This document shows, in pieces, positions 13,888 to 20,505 of a stretch of DNA of 28,621 nucleotides; positions within the stretch are counted from its first letter, which is position 1, and every line of letters begins with the position of its first letter. Position numbers and translations under genes: made by a program. This DNA is from a virus. A model generated the notes under the pieces. That model was not told the origin of the DNA. It searched no databases and was given only the letters and a program-made list of their open reading frames with translations. Where the stretch lies: positions 1 to 28,621 of the IMG/VR virus record IMGVR_UViG_3300006306_000006; one strand, written 5' to 3'.

Positions 13888-15543
13888 ATGATTAAAATAT
13901 TGACGAAAACGTGGGCAGTATATTTGACGTTGATTATATTACTTGGAATATATATATCAAATCCTATCTTGCTACAGTCAGCAAAACTAAACACCTTTGA
14001 TTTCTACCAAACATTTGGTAAGAATTATGAATCCAAGAGTTTAGTACTAGTAGACATATCAGACAAAGCATTAGAAAAGAATGGGCAATGGCCGTGGAAG
14101 AGAGATTTACTTGGTCGTGTCATAATCAATGCATATAAAAATGGTGCCGCTCTTGTAGTTCTGCAAGTAGTCTTCCCACATAAAGATAGATTAGGTGGTG
14201 ATGAAATGTTTTTGAAAATGATTTCAAAATATCCAATCATACTTACTGAAACCGATACTGTAAAAAATCTTATTAGTATCTCACGTAAAGCAATTGCAAT
14301 AGGTAATGTATCTGCACCAGTTGATATAGATGGCACTATAAGAAAACTACCTCTTGACAAATCCATACCTGAAGTTATCTTAAAAGTTATTAATGCAAAA
14401 ACTTTAGCAGAAGATACTATTTGGATTGATTTCAGACATAATATTCCTAGAATAGATTACACCGATAAAGATTGGTCATCTGTAAAAGGTAAAATAGTTT
14501 TCATAGGTACAACATTCCAAGGTTCAACATTTGTTACTACTCCTAATGGATTAAAAAACACACACGAAATTATGGCAATCAGTACAGAAACTTTATTGTC
14601 AGGTAATTTTATTAGTAGACCTTATTGGTTACCATATAGTGAATTTGCTTTTATACTATTAGGTGCTCTATTCTTTCTCATAGTTATACCTAGATGTGGT
14701 GTAATGTGGTCTGCGATATGGTTTGGTGGATACTTATTTGATTTAACACTTGCAAGTTCTTATCTATGGACGCAACACTTAATCATAACTGATTGGTTTA
14801 GTCCTCTTGTAATAGGGTCTGTAATATGGGGTCAGTTAACATACAATAACTATTCAAAAGAAAATAAATTAAGACTACAAATTAAGAAACAATTTGAACA
14901 CTATCTATCTCCAGATATGGTTAAGAAACTACAAAAGAATCCATCACTATTAAAACTTGGTGGTGAAAGAAAAGAAATGACGTTTTTGTTTTCAGACATA
15001 CGTGGCTTTACTCCTATATCGGAATCTATGAAAGGTAATCCAGAAAAACTTACCAAATATGTTAATAAGTTCTTGACTGCAATGACTGATATAATATTAA
15101 AAAATGGTGGTACTATTGATAAGTATATGGGTGATTGTATAATGGCATTTTGGAACGCACCCCTAGACAATCCAAATCATCAAAGACTAGCAGTACTATC
15201 TGCATCCCAAATGAAAAAAACAGTTGAAGAAATGAATAAGAGTGGAGAGTTTGACCCACCTTTAAAGATTGGTATAGGTATCAATACTGGTGAGTGTCTT
15301 GTAGGTAATATGGGGTCTGAACAACGTTTTGATTATTCTGTTATTGGTGACGCTGTTAATTTGGCAAGTAGATTGGAAGGTAAGAGTAAAGATTTTGATA
15401 CTACAATAGTAATATCTCAACATACTGCTGAAGGTATTGACTTTGTTCCATTGGCAAGACCAGATGGATTTAAATTCTATAAACTAGGTATCTCTACTGT
15501 AAAAGGTAAAAAAGAAAAGGTTAATTGTTTTTCTATTAAATAA
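13888..15543 (+). CDS. CHASE2-domain class III adenylate cyclase
   Basis: This 551-residue membrane protein predicts signal-regulated synthesis of cAMP from ATP. Residues 8-25 form the first membrane span; a CHASE2 extracytoplasmic sensor follows (VLVDISDKALEKNGQWPWKR at 53-72, up to about 240). About three further spans lie between 250 and 320, and a cyclase domain covers 360-550. The key residues are intact: metal-binding Asp 370 and 416 (FLFSDIRGF, DKYMGDCIMAF), adenine-selecting Lys 412 and Asp 488, transition-state Asn 491 and Arg 495. It is the only rightward gene here and is divergent from csgF. No Shine-Dalgarno sequence or clear promoter precedes it, and the frame upstream of the ATG is closed by a stop. 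In bacteria CHASE2 cyclases are often neighbours of FecR-domain proteins. Confidence 0.97.
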   Translation: MIKILTKTWAVYLTLIILLGIYISNPILLQSAKLNTFDFYQTFGKNYESKSLVLVDISDKALEKNGQWPWKRDLLGRVIINAYKNGAALVVLQVVFPHKDRLGGDEMFLKMISKYPIILTETDTVKNLISISRKAIAIGNVSAPVDIDGTIRKLPLDKSIPEVILKVINAKTLAEDTIWIDFRHNIPRIDYTDKDWSSVKGKIVFIGTTFQGSTFVTTPNGLKNTHEIMAISTETLLSGNFISRPYWLPYSEFAFILLGALFFLIVIPRCGVMWSAIWFGGYLFDLTLASSYLWTQHLIITDWFSPLVIGSVIWGQLTYNNYSKENKLRLQIKKQFEHYLSPDMVKKLQKNPSLLKLGGERKEMTFLFSDIRGFTPISESMKGNPEKLTKYVNKFLTAMTDIILKNGGTIDKYMGDCIMAFWNAPLDNPNHQRLAVLSASQMKKTVEEMNKSGEFDPPLKIGIGINTGECLVGNMGSEQRFDYSVIGDAVNLASRLEGKSKDFDTTIVISQHTAEGIDFVPLARPDGFKFYKLGISTVKGKKEKVNCFSIK

Positions 15544-15625
15544 ATGTTAATATCAAATAACAACTTAACCCTATAACTATTCCTAATACTGCAACAACAC
15601 CTGCTAAGGTATATATTGTCTTCAT
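15536..15625 (-). CDS. 29-residue membrane peptide
   Basis: The small frame encodes 29 residues, nearly all one hydrophobic span (MKTIYTLAGVVAVLGIVIGL and a short end). The ATG overlaps the stop of the 54-residue gene in ATGA, and the frame ends inside the last codons of the convergent cyclase gene. The start-stop coupling supports it; the convergent overlap of 8 bases is unusual but possible. It is the last gene of the lysis-associated run. Confidence 0.45.
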   Translation of the reverse strand: MKTIYTLAGVVAVLGIVIGLSCYLILTFI

Positions 15626-15786
15626 TTTTTGTCTGTTAACTTATTAATAAGTTCAAACGCTACTTTAACTTTCTCTTCCAACACTTTAATTCTATAGTGT
15701 GATTGTGCTAAAGTAACTATCAATAACACAAATGCTACTAGCATTGGCCAAAGTCTACTCAACATTAATACTGCTTCACTATCCAT
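15622..15786 (-). CDS. 54-residue single-span membrane protein
   Basis: The product begins MDSEAVLMLSRLWPMLVAFV with a membrane span of about 20 residues, then a charged amphipathic helix (HYRIKVLEEKVKVAFELINK). The start overlaps the stop of the upstream cysteine-rich gene (TAATG) and the stop is joined to the next tiny gene. Topology is that of small holin-, antiholin- or spanin-helper-like proteins, but function is not known. Its place near the spanins suggests a lysis role as inference only. Confidence 0.6.
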   Translation of the reverse strand: MDSEAVLMLSRLWPMLVAFVLLIVTLAQSHYRIKVLEEKVKVAFELINKLTDKK

Positions 15787-15971
15787 TACTGTACTATTTC
15801 ATCTCCTGTTTTTACATTGGGTCTTGGTTTCTCACAAACAGAACAATCACATTTACTACAAATAATAGTTACTGTCTTTTGATTTCGTAATCCGTCTGGA
15901 CTAGAAGTAGTATACTCCATTAACTTTTCAGGACAATGAGCTTCCCTACCACAATTCTTACACTTTTCCAT
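15786..15971 (-). CDS. Small cysteine-rich zinc-binding protein
   Basis: This 61-residue protein has seven cysteines in a rubredoxin- or zinc-knuckle-like arrangement: CKNCGREAHC near the start, then IICSKCDCSVC in the second half. It has no signal peptide or membrane span, so it is probably cytoplasmic and metal-binding. Its ATG overlaps the preceding stop (TAATG) and its stop overlaps the next start. It sits among small membrane genes near the spanins, with which it shares a transcript; what it does there is not evident. Confidence 0.7.
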   Translation of the reverse strand: MEKCKNCGREAHCPEKLMEYTTSSPDGLRNQKTVTIICSKCDCSVCEKPRPNVKTGDEIVQ

Positions 15972-16147
15972 TACTTTTGTCTGTTAATTGTTTTCTTAAC
16001 TAAATCAACAGTACTTTTACTAATATCTTTAGTCTTTGTTAATAAACCTGCGCCAAGGTCTATTATTTTTGCTCTAGGTGTTATCTTTTTTTGTACAATC
16101 TTTTTTGTGTTTGGATCATACTTATTCTGTGTAAATTCCATTGGCAT
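15971..16147 (-). CDS. 58-residue basic hypothetical protein
   Basis: The short frame encodes MPMEFTQNKYDPNTKKIVQK followed by an Ile/Lys-rich body with KIIDLGAGLLTKTKD and a basic end. It is soluble and basic, with no known motif. The start overlaps the o-spanin stop by one base (TAATG) with AGGAGAAGGA immediately upstream, a strong ribosome site, and the stop overlaps the next start. The strong ribosome site makes it one of the better supported small genes here. Confidence 0.65.
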   Translation of the reverse strand: MPMEFTQNKYDPNTKKIVQKKITPRAKIIDLGAGLLTKTKDISKSTVDLVKKTINRQK

Positions 16148-16518
16148 TATTCCTTCTCCTTTTCTTTTTCTTTTTTATCTGGTTCATAATATTCTTTATA
16201 CTGGTCAAGTAAATCATTAGTGTGTTTCAAGTGTGCTCTTATTTGAGCAAAGTTTTTTGCTATTAATTGAAAGTCCTTATCACTCAATCCAAATAGTACT
16301 GGATCAAGTCCTTCTGCTTCCATCTTTTGGAATACTTCTTCTGCATTGTCAGAAGTAATTATAATCCACCTCAACTTTTCAAGTTCAGGCATAGTTGGTT
16401 TAACTAAATCTAATTTCTGTCTAGGTTCTTCTAACTTAAATATTTTAAGTTGTTTCTCACCGATTGAACAACCAGTAAGTATTAGAACAGCAATGATACT
16501 AATTATTATACGGTACAT
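16147..16518 (-). CDS. o-spanin-like outer-membrane lipoprotein (Rz1-type)
   Basis: This 123-residue protein has a lipoprotein signal with lipobox LTGC (Cys 17), no further membrane span, and a helical, charged body. The stretch LEKLRWIIITSDNAEEVFQK and the later DKDFQLIAKNFAQIRAHLKH resemble the Rz1-type subunit of marine T4-like phages as I remember it. It overlaps the end of the i-spanin gene by 20 bases, the usual organisation of two-component spanins, whose complex spans the periplasm and disrupts the outer membrane in the last lysis step. The tail ends in Lys/Glu repeats. The pair and the lipobox make this a good but not certain assignment. Confidence 0.75.
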   Translation of the reverse strand: MYRIIISIIAVLILTGCSIGEKQLKIFKLEEPRQKLDLVKPTMPELEKLRWIIITSDNAEEVFQKMEAEGLDPVLFGLSDKDFQLIAKNFAQIRAHLKHTNDLLDQYKEYYEPDKKEKEKEKE

Positions 16519-16975
16519 AGTTTGGATTTGCTATGGATGGGCACTCCCTATTAATTTCTGATTTTTTAGTTGCGTTAATTTCTTTTTCGGTAAGTGGTGA
16601 ACCACCTGCTATCTCTACACAACGGATTGCTTTATCACTAGCACCGTTAATAATTCTTTGTATAGTTTCTGTTTTTTCTATGGCGAGTTTACCAAAGTCA
16701 CGACCTTTTTTATTAAATCTTTTATCTAAATCATCTAAATCTTTTTTAAGAGCTGAAACAAGTTCGTTCATCTTGTTGTTTGCTTTTAAAATTTCTTTAA
16801 AGTCTTCTTGTTGCTTAGCAATGAGTTCCTTTTGAGAACTCACTGCTTCTTCCAATTTGATTTGATTCGCTTTTAAAATGGCATTATCGGATCGTAACTT
16901 CATTACATACATACCTGCACCTGCAAGTCCTGTAATCATCACAACTACCATCGCCATTTTTAAATAACCAAACAT
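16499..16975 (-). CDS. i-spanin-like inner-membrane protein (Rz-type)
   Basis: This 158-residue protein has an N-terminal span (residues about 5-25, MAMVVVMITGLAGAGMYVM), a long periplasmic coiled coil (about 28-95, rich in Lys/Glu with regular Leu/Ile), and a C-terminal part with two cysteines (AIRCVEIAGGSP and NRECPSIAN). An inner-membrane anchor plus coiled coil, followed by an overlapping lipoprotein gene, is the classic i-spanin plan. Intermolecular disulphides are common in Rz proteins and could use these cysteines. It follows the 52-residue holin-like gene after 6 bases. An unrelated coiled-coil membrane protein is the alternative. Confidence 0.75.
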   Translation of the reverse strand: MFGYLKMAMVVVMITGLAGAGMYVMKLRSDNAILKANQIKLEEAVSSQKELIAKQQEDFKEILKANNKMNELVSALKKDLDDLDKRFNKKGRDFGKLAIEKTETIQRIINGASDKAIRCVEIAGGSPLTEKEINATKKSEINRECPSIANPNYVPYNN

Positions 16976-16981
16976 AACTTT

Positions 16982-17140
16982 CTAGTCTTTCTTTAGAACT
17001 GCCCAAGCTCCGTAAGCAATTGCCGCCCAAGCAGCAATTTTAGCAACTGGACTGAAAAACAAAACTACAACGCCTAATCCTATTAATACTCCACCGTGTA
17101 ATGATGTTAGTTCTTTTAGTCTTCCTGTTATAAAACCCAT
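16982..17140 (-). CDS. 52-residue small membrane protein, holin-like
   Basis: The frame encodes 52 residues with two close hydrophobic spans (GGVLIGLGVVVLFFS and VAKIAAWAAIAYGAWAVL) and lysines at the end. A strong AAGGAG ribosome site lies 8 bases upstream of the ATG. It directly precedes the i-spanin gene, where a holin is expected. Size and topology are those of small class II-like holins, but I cannot show hole formation from sequence. It could equally be a helper of an unrelated membrane process. Confidence 0.65.
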   Translation of the reverse strand: MGFITGRLKELTSLHGGVLIGLGVVVLFFSPVAKIAAWAAIAYGAWAVLKKD

Positions 17141-17155
17141 ATTGGTTCTCCTTTT

Positions 17156-17737
17156 TTATTTTATCTTGGCACCAACTTTTCGGTGCTTATTCCAAGCCAA
17201 AAAACCACCTAGTCTTAAAGAATAATATGCTAGATAGTTCATAAGATAGAATCCATTTACTCCGATATTAATATCTCTAAAGATTTCATCTGCTCTTTTT
17301 TGAGATATAACACCAAGGGTATCTGCCTTATTTATTTTTAATAGTGTCTGATACTTATAAGCATAATCGTGTACCAAACCACCCATTAAAAGTACACCTA
17401 CTGGTGATAAAAATGTATGCAAGAATTTTGGAATACTTGCACCGTCAAATTTAAATCCAGCTGGTATCGTATATTTTATATCGTTTAATTCGTATTCAAA
17501 ATCTTCTGCAATTTCCCAATTTCTTGTAGTGAGTATCCACAAAAGAATTCCTTTAAAAAAACCTTTGCCTTTTGTTCTTATTGGCAACGCTCTCATAACT
17601 GGCATTTTATTATATGTAAAGTTATGACATTTAGGTTTCTTCTTATCAAATAAATTGATAATTAATCCTGCTATAATAACTAAAATTACTATTGTCCACA
17701 TCCAAAACTTCATTGCTAAACTTATTATTAGTTCCAT
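17156..17737 (-). CDS. DUF1353-family membrane-anchored protein
   Basis: The 193-residue protein has an N-terminal membrane anchor (about residues 10-30, FWMWTIVILVIIAGLIINLF) and a C-terminal domain resembling DUF1353: WEIAEDFEYEL, then YTIPAGFKFDGASIPKFLH, and later GGLVHDYAYKYQ with a conserved His-Asp pair. DUF1353 is widespread in tailed phages; its biochemical role is not established to my knowledge. The HDY motif suggests a metal- or substrate-binding site. It follows the MKSFKEFI protein by one base and precedes the holin-like gene, so it lies at the head of the lysis-like cluster, where an endolysin would be expected. No endolysin is otherwise recognisable in the window. Confidence 0.78.
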   Translation of the reverse strand: MELIISLAMKFWMWTIVILVIIAGLIINLFDKKKPKCHNFTYNKMPVMRALPIRTKGKGFFKGILLWILTTRNWEIAEDFEYELNDIKYTIPAGFKFDGASIPKFLHTFLSPVGVLLMGGLVHDYAYKYQTLLKINKADTLGVISQKRADEIFRDINIGVNGFYLMNYLAYYSLRLGGFLAWNKHRKVGAKIK

Positions 17738-18031
17738 TTATTTCTTCCTTGTTCTCATACTAGATGTTGGTTGAGCACCTCTTACGTGAACCATACCACC
17801 CATAGTATTTTCTTTCTTTTTATTTCTTGGTTCTACTTTTGGATCAGCAGACAAAAAAGGTCTTTGATTTACTGCTGTTGTATAAGCAGCGTGTAATCCA
17901 ACACCTCTAACATTTTTTCCACCTGCTCTTTTTTTAGGTGGTGTATCACCTAAACTTGCTATAGGTTGTGTATTTGAATAGTTTCCTATTCTAACACCTG
18001 TTGTACCTATAAATTCTTTAAAACTTTTCAT
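17738..18031 (-). CDS. Small basic protein with MKSFKEFI N-terminus
   Basis: This 97-residue protein begins MKSFKEFIGTTGVRIGNY and continues with a glycine-, proline- and lysine-rich low-complexity body ending in RTRKK. It has few hydrophobic residues and is probably disordered and basic, a composition seen in internal head proteins that bind DNA. Its N-terminal eight residues resemble the capsid-targeting peptide of T4 internal proteins, but no LxE cleavage site follows immediately. It overlaps the preceding gene by 4 bases. No enzyme motif; the packaged-protein idea is inference. Confidence 0.7.
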   Translation of the reverse strand: MKSFKEFIGTTGVRIGNYSNTQPIASLGDTPPKKRAGGKNVRGVGLHAAYTTAVNQRPFLSADPKVEPRNKKKENTMGGMVHVRGAQPTSSMRTRKK

Positions 18032-18354
18032 ACTCTTGCTTTTTCTTTAATAGTTTTTTTTCTTTTAGGTGTTTCAATTTTAATTTCTTCTTTCACAACT
18101 CCACTTATTTCATCAATCTTTTCTTCAAGTTTATTTAACACTTTATAAACACCTTTCAATACAACATTGTTATTGTCTTCACTCTCTTGTACTTTTCTTT
18201 TTAAAGTACCCATAACTCTTTTCTTACCAGTTGGATTCATATCTACACCACCGTGTGCTACTGCATTTGCTGGTGCGTCTTCTTTTTTTTCTTTATCATC
18301 AATCTTGTTGATGAGTTCGTCCATCATATCTTTATAATGTTTTGGCATACTCAT
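18028..18354 (-). CDS. Conserved hypothetical protein, charged
   Basis: The product (108 residues) starts MSMPKHYKDMMDELINKIDD, has a central patch NAVAHGGVDMNPTGKKR and then a Lys/Glu-rich helical region (about 60-108) with heptad-like spacing. From memory, similar short proteins with a central Gly/Asn-rich patch occur in marine T4-like phages, without known function. It overlaps the preceding gene by 27 bases and the following one by 4, so it is translated from the same late message. Confidence 0.7.
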   Translation of the reverse strand: MSMPKHYKDMMDELINKIDDKEKKEDAPANAVAHGGVDMNPTGKKRVMGTLKRKVQESEDNNNVVLKGVYKVLNKLEEKIDEISGVVKEEIKIETPKRKKTIKEKARV

Positions 18355-18811
18355 ACTCCGATACTAGTTTATTATTTTGTTCATATATACCTACACCTAA
18401 ACAAGTCATTACTGGTTCATCTTCTATGTCTGGTATATCTCTTACTTCATTTAACATAGTTTCATACTGGTTAGTTTCTTTTAAATATGAAACTACACCT
18501 GCTTCTATTGCGTCTTTGTGTACCATTAACTGTTTATCTTCTCTTAAAACCATTGCCATAGCAGCGAAAAAAGAACCAAACTTACTACCTAATCCAACTT
18601 TTTTAAATAGTCTTTTCATATTAAAAACAAACCTATGTAAATATGTATATGCTTTTCTATCTTTATTATGTTTCAATTCTTTATTAGGTCTTAATACTTT
18701 ACCGTTCTTATCAATAATACCTCTAGCAAATGCTTCTTGCTTCTCCCAAGGTGTTACCAATAGTTTAACTACTCGGTAAGTTATTAACATATCTACTGCT
18801 CTACTAGCCAT
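18332..18811 (-). CDS. Conserved hypothetical phage protein
   Basis: The 159-residue protein starts MASRAVDMLITYRVVKLLVT and contains PWEKQEAFARGIIDKNGKVL, YTYLHRFVFNMKRLFKKVG and FGSFFAAMAMVLREDKQ. I recognise this as a set of motifs shared by many marine T4-like phages (an N-terminal ITYRxVKLLTTP-type stretch and a helix LHRxVFNxKRL), but its role is not known to me; a structural or assembly function is likely from the late setting. It overlaps the neighbouring gene starts by 1 and 23 bases. No membrane span is certain and no catalytic motif is visible. Confidence 0.78.
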   Translation of the reverse strand: MASRAVDMLITYRVVKLLVTPWEKQEAFARGIIDKNGKVLRPNKELKHNKDRKAYTYLHRFVFNMKRLFKKVGLGSKFGSFFAAMAMVLREDKQLMVHKDAIEAGVVSYLKETNQYETMLNEVRDIPDIEDEPVMTCLGVGIYEQNNKLVSEYEYAKTL

Positions 18812-19173
18812 TATAGTTCCTTTAACATCTGTTTTATCTTTTCATCTTCTTCTACGTCACCAATTTCGTGTTCATAAAGTAATTTAAGATAGTTCAATAC
18901 TGTTTTTAATACTGACCAATATTCTCTATCTATCTTAAACAATAACAAAGTTATTGCTACGTCTGCACCAAAGACATTTTGTAATACTACAATGTGGTTA
19001 ATAATTAATCTTATTTTAACATCACCTGTAGTCTTATACTTACGAAATAACCTTTTGAGATATTTAAATCTCTTTATATCTTCCAAAAACTCTACATTAT
19101 CTTCCAATGTAGGATTGCTATAATTTTGCTGAGCGAATAGCAACCAATTATCTTTGGTTATTTCCTCAAACAT
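18811..19173 (-). CDS. Conserved hypothetical phage protein, helical
   Basis: The 120-residue protein is helical with a motif-like core FLEDIKRFKYLKRLFRKYKT followed by IRLIINHIVVLQNVFGADVA and a C-terminal KTVLNYLKLLYEHEIGD. This pattern recurs in marine T4-like phages in the late region, as far as I remember. No catalytic residues stand out. It is followed by a 1-base overlap with the next gene and preceded by the MKTFKQHL protein with a 5-base gap. Structural or assembly role is likely but unproven. Confidence 0.78.
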   Translation of the reverse strand: MFEEITKDNWLLFAQQNYSNPTLEDNVEFLEDIKRFKYLKRLFRKYKTTGDVKIRLIINHIVVLQNVFGADVAITLLLFKIDREYWSVLKTVLNYLKLLYEHEIGDVEEDEKIKQMLKEL

Positions 19174-19178
19174 TTGAC

Positions 19179-19604
19179 CTACACTAACTTAGCGTAGACC
19201 TTTGATGTACCGTTTTTCAAAGTTTCATAATTAACTTCTAAATTTAGACCGCCAGATTTTTTGTTTGATATACCATCATCATTAATATCAGAACCGTCCG
19301 TATCTTTTCCAAACCTTCCACCAAATTGACTAACTTTCGCACTAACTTTTCCAGATGTTCCTTCCATATTAACTGGTGATACTGTTAAACCAATTCGGTT
19401 TAGTTTTTCTCTCAAACTATCTACCGCTTGTTGTGGTTTAAGGTATTCCATATCTCCTATAGAACCTACAAAAGCATTAACTCTATTTAATACTTCTGGA
19501 TCGGAAACGTTATGTACGCCTAAATTACCATCTTCAACAGCATTAGATGTAGCTGTGCCAACCATCTTGCCGTCTTCTGTTAAGTGTTGTTTAAACGTTT
19601 TCAT
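19179..19604 (-). CDS. Hypothetical late protein with T4 capsid-targeting-like N-terminus
   Basis: The 141-residue protein starts MKTFKQHLTEDGKMVGTATS. The first ten residues are very close to the capsid-targeting peptide of T4 IPIII (MKTYQEFIAE, from memory), including the LTE that would fit gp21 protease cleavage after LxE. The rest is glycine/serine-rich, with a short helical region (LKPQQAVDSLREKLNRIG) and a beta-rich C-terminal part. The start codon lies inside the short overlapping gene that ends at 19591. A role as internal head protein is an inference from the N-terminus and late context. Confidence 0.72.
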   Translation of the reverse strand: MKTFKQHLTEDGKMVGTATSNAVEDGNLGVHNVSDPEVLNRVNAFVGSIGDMEYLKPQQAVDSLREKLNRIGLTVSPVNMEGTSGKVSAKVSQFGGRFGKDTDGSDINDDGISNKKSGGLNLEVNYETLKNGTSKVYAKLV

Positions 19605-19719
19605 TTTTTTCTTTTCCCTTTTCTTTTGCTGTGTCCTCTTCAGGACAATCAGCGATTACTTCTTCCTCAAAATCGTCCAAGTCTTTATCTTCATTAAAAA
19701 TCTTAAACTTTTTTAACAT
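19591..19719 (-). CDS. 42-residue acidic small protein, overlapping
   Basis: A short frame in another register encodes MLKKFKIFNEDKDLDDFEEE and an acidic, lysine-ended remainder. It overlaps the coiled-coil gene by 17 bases and the MKTFKQHL gene by 14, filling what would otherwise be a gap of about 100 bases. The ribosome site is weak (AGAAG). The fit to the gap is the main support; it may be a leader that couples the two genes instead. Confidence 0.4.
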   Translation of the reverse strand: MLKKFKIFNEDKDLDDFEEEVIADCPEEDTAKEKGKEKNENV

Positions 19720-19915
19720 CTTCTGTTTTAACTGGATTATCTCCAGTCATTCCTATTAACTTATTAACTTGTTGAATAGCGCCATTGATTGCATTTAAAT
19801 TTGCTTTCATCTGACCTAAATCCACTTCAACTTGTTTTATATTTTTTGCCAACTTATCAAAATCTACTTGTAGACCTTGTTTTTCTTCGTTAAGTTGCCC
19901 AATGCTTATAGTCAT
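19703..19915 (-). CDS. Small coiled-coil protein
   Basis: The product (70 residues) begins MTISIGQLNEEKQGLQVDFD and is a continuous amphipathic helix with regular Leu/Ile spacing (about residues 8-55), suited to a two- or three-stranded coiled coil. An AAGGAG site precedes the ATG. It lies directly behind the fibre-like 153-residue gene, so it may be a chaperone or trimeriser for a virion protein, though I cannot prove it. No cysteines or catalytic motif. Confidence 0.75.
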   Translation of the reverse strand: MTISIGQLNEEKQGLQVDFDKLAKNIKQVEVDLGQMKANLNAINGAIQQVNKLIGMTGDNPVKTEDVKKV

Positions 19916-19937
19916 AATTATCTCCTTATATTATATA

Positions 19938-20399
19938 TTATGCAACTGCGTATCCGTTACCTGCAATTACGTTCCAATTTGAATTTTTAAATAACAAAGT
20001 AACTGTTTCACCTACATTATTTAAAACGATATTTGTTCCGCCTCTTAAATTTGTTGGTGTTATAGTTATTGCATTACTACCAGCTGTTGATGTATTAAGA
20101 ACAGTTTTAACTTGTCCATTTGAACCATCTGCTAATGATACTGCACCTGTGCCCGCTGTTGCGTTCACTTCTGTAACAGCACTTTCTACATCTGCAACTA
20201 AAGTTCCAGAACCTGTCGCTGTTAATGTTTGGGATGCTTGACCAAGACCTAAAAACGTTGGTACGTTATTAAATACATTTGCCGCTGATACTTTTTTGTT
20301 TATCGGTGTGCCTGATGGATCATCTATTACGTGAAACAGGTCTACACTTGCTATTGCGTTACCTAAATCGGTAAGCTGGGTGACTTTTTTATCTGCCAT
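19938..20399 (-). CDS. Virion structural/tail-fibre-like protein
   Basis: This 153-residue protein starts with an N-terminal stretch common in phage fibre and structural proteins ([20 protein letters not shown], about residues 5-24) followed by [13 protein letters not shown]. The body is Thr/Ser/Ala/Gly-rich beta-type sequence, and the C-terminus reads [20 protein letters not shown], another strand pattern common at fibre tips. It is the first gene of a late operon, after a TATAAATA promoter and a structured leader with AGGAGAAA before the ATG, so strong late expression is predicted. The exact virion part is not determinable. Confidence 0.7.
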   Translation of the reverse strand: MADKKVTQLTDLGNAIASVDLFHVIDDPSGTPINKKVSAANVFNNVPTFLGLGQASQTLTATGSGTLVADVESAVTEVNATAGTGAVSLADGSNGQVKTVLNTSTAGSNAITITPTNLRGGTNIVLNNVGETVTLLFKNSNWNVIAGNGYAVA

Positions 20400-20433
20400 T
20401 TGTTTCTCCTATTAACCCTTTCGGGAATGCTAC

Positions 20434-20450
20434 TGTAGGTAATTCCTACA
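20434..20450 (-). other. 5' leader hairpin of the fibre-like gene mRNA
   Basis: TGTAGG (20434-20439) and CCTACA (20445-20450) form a perfect 6-bp stem with a 5-base loop. It begins about 4 bases after the start point predicted from the late promoter, so it would cap the 5' end of the transcript. A further CCC-GAAA-GGG mini-stem (three pairs closing a GNRA-type loop) lies between it and the ribosome site. Comparable 5' hairpins stabilise some T4 late mRNAs. Confidence 0.55.
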
Positions 20451-20459
20451 TCATAATAT

Positions 20460-20467
20460 TATTTATA
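20460..20467 (-). promoter_or_regulatory. T4-type late promoter for the fibre-like/lysis operon
   Basis: TATAAATA on the minus strand, 61 bases upstream of the start of the 153-residue gene. It is a perfect match to the T4 late element. No other late element is visible between here and 15536, so it probably drives that whole run of late genes. Confidence 0.82.
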
Positions 20468-20468
20468 A

Positions 20469-20490
20469 GGGCAACCCTAGAGGATTGCCC
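20469..20490 (-). terminator. Hairpin terminator after the 96-residue gene
   Basis: GGGCAA and TTGCCC form a 6-bp stem around a 10-base interior that can add two C-G pairs. In the minus direction it follows the stop of the 96-residue gene by 15 bases and is followed by TTATAAATAATATT, which is AT-rich but not a clean T-run. The late promoter of the next operon starts immediately after it. A partial terminator or processing site is the alternative. Confidence 0.65.
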
Positions 20491-20505
20491 CTACGTTATT
20501 GATTA

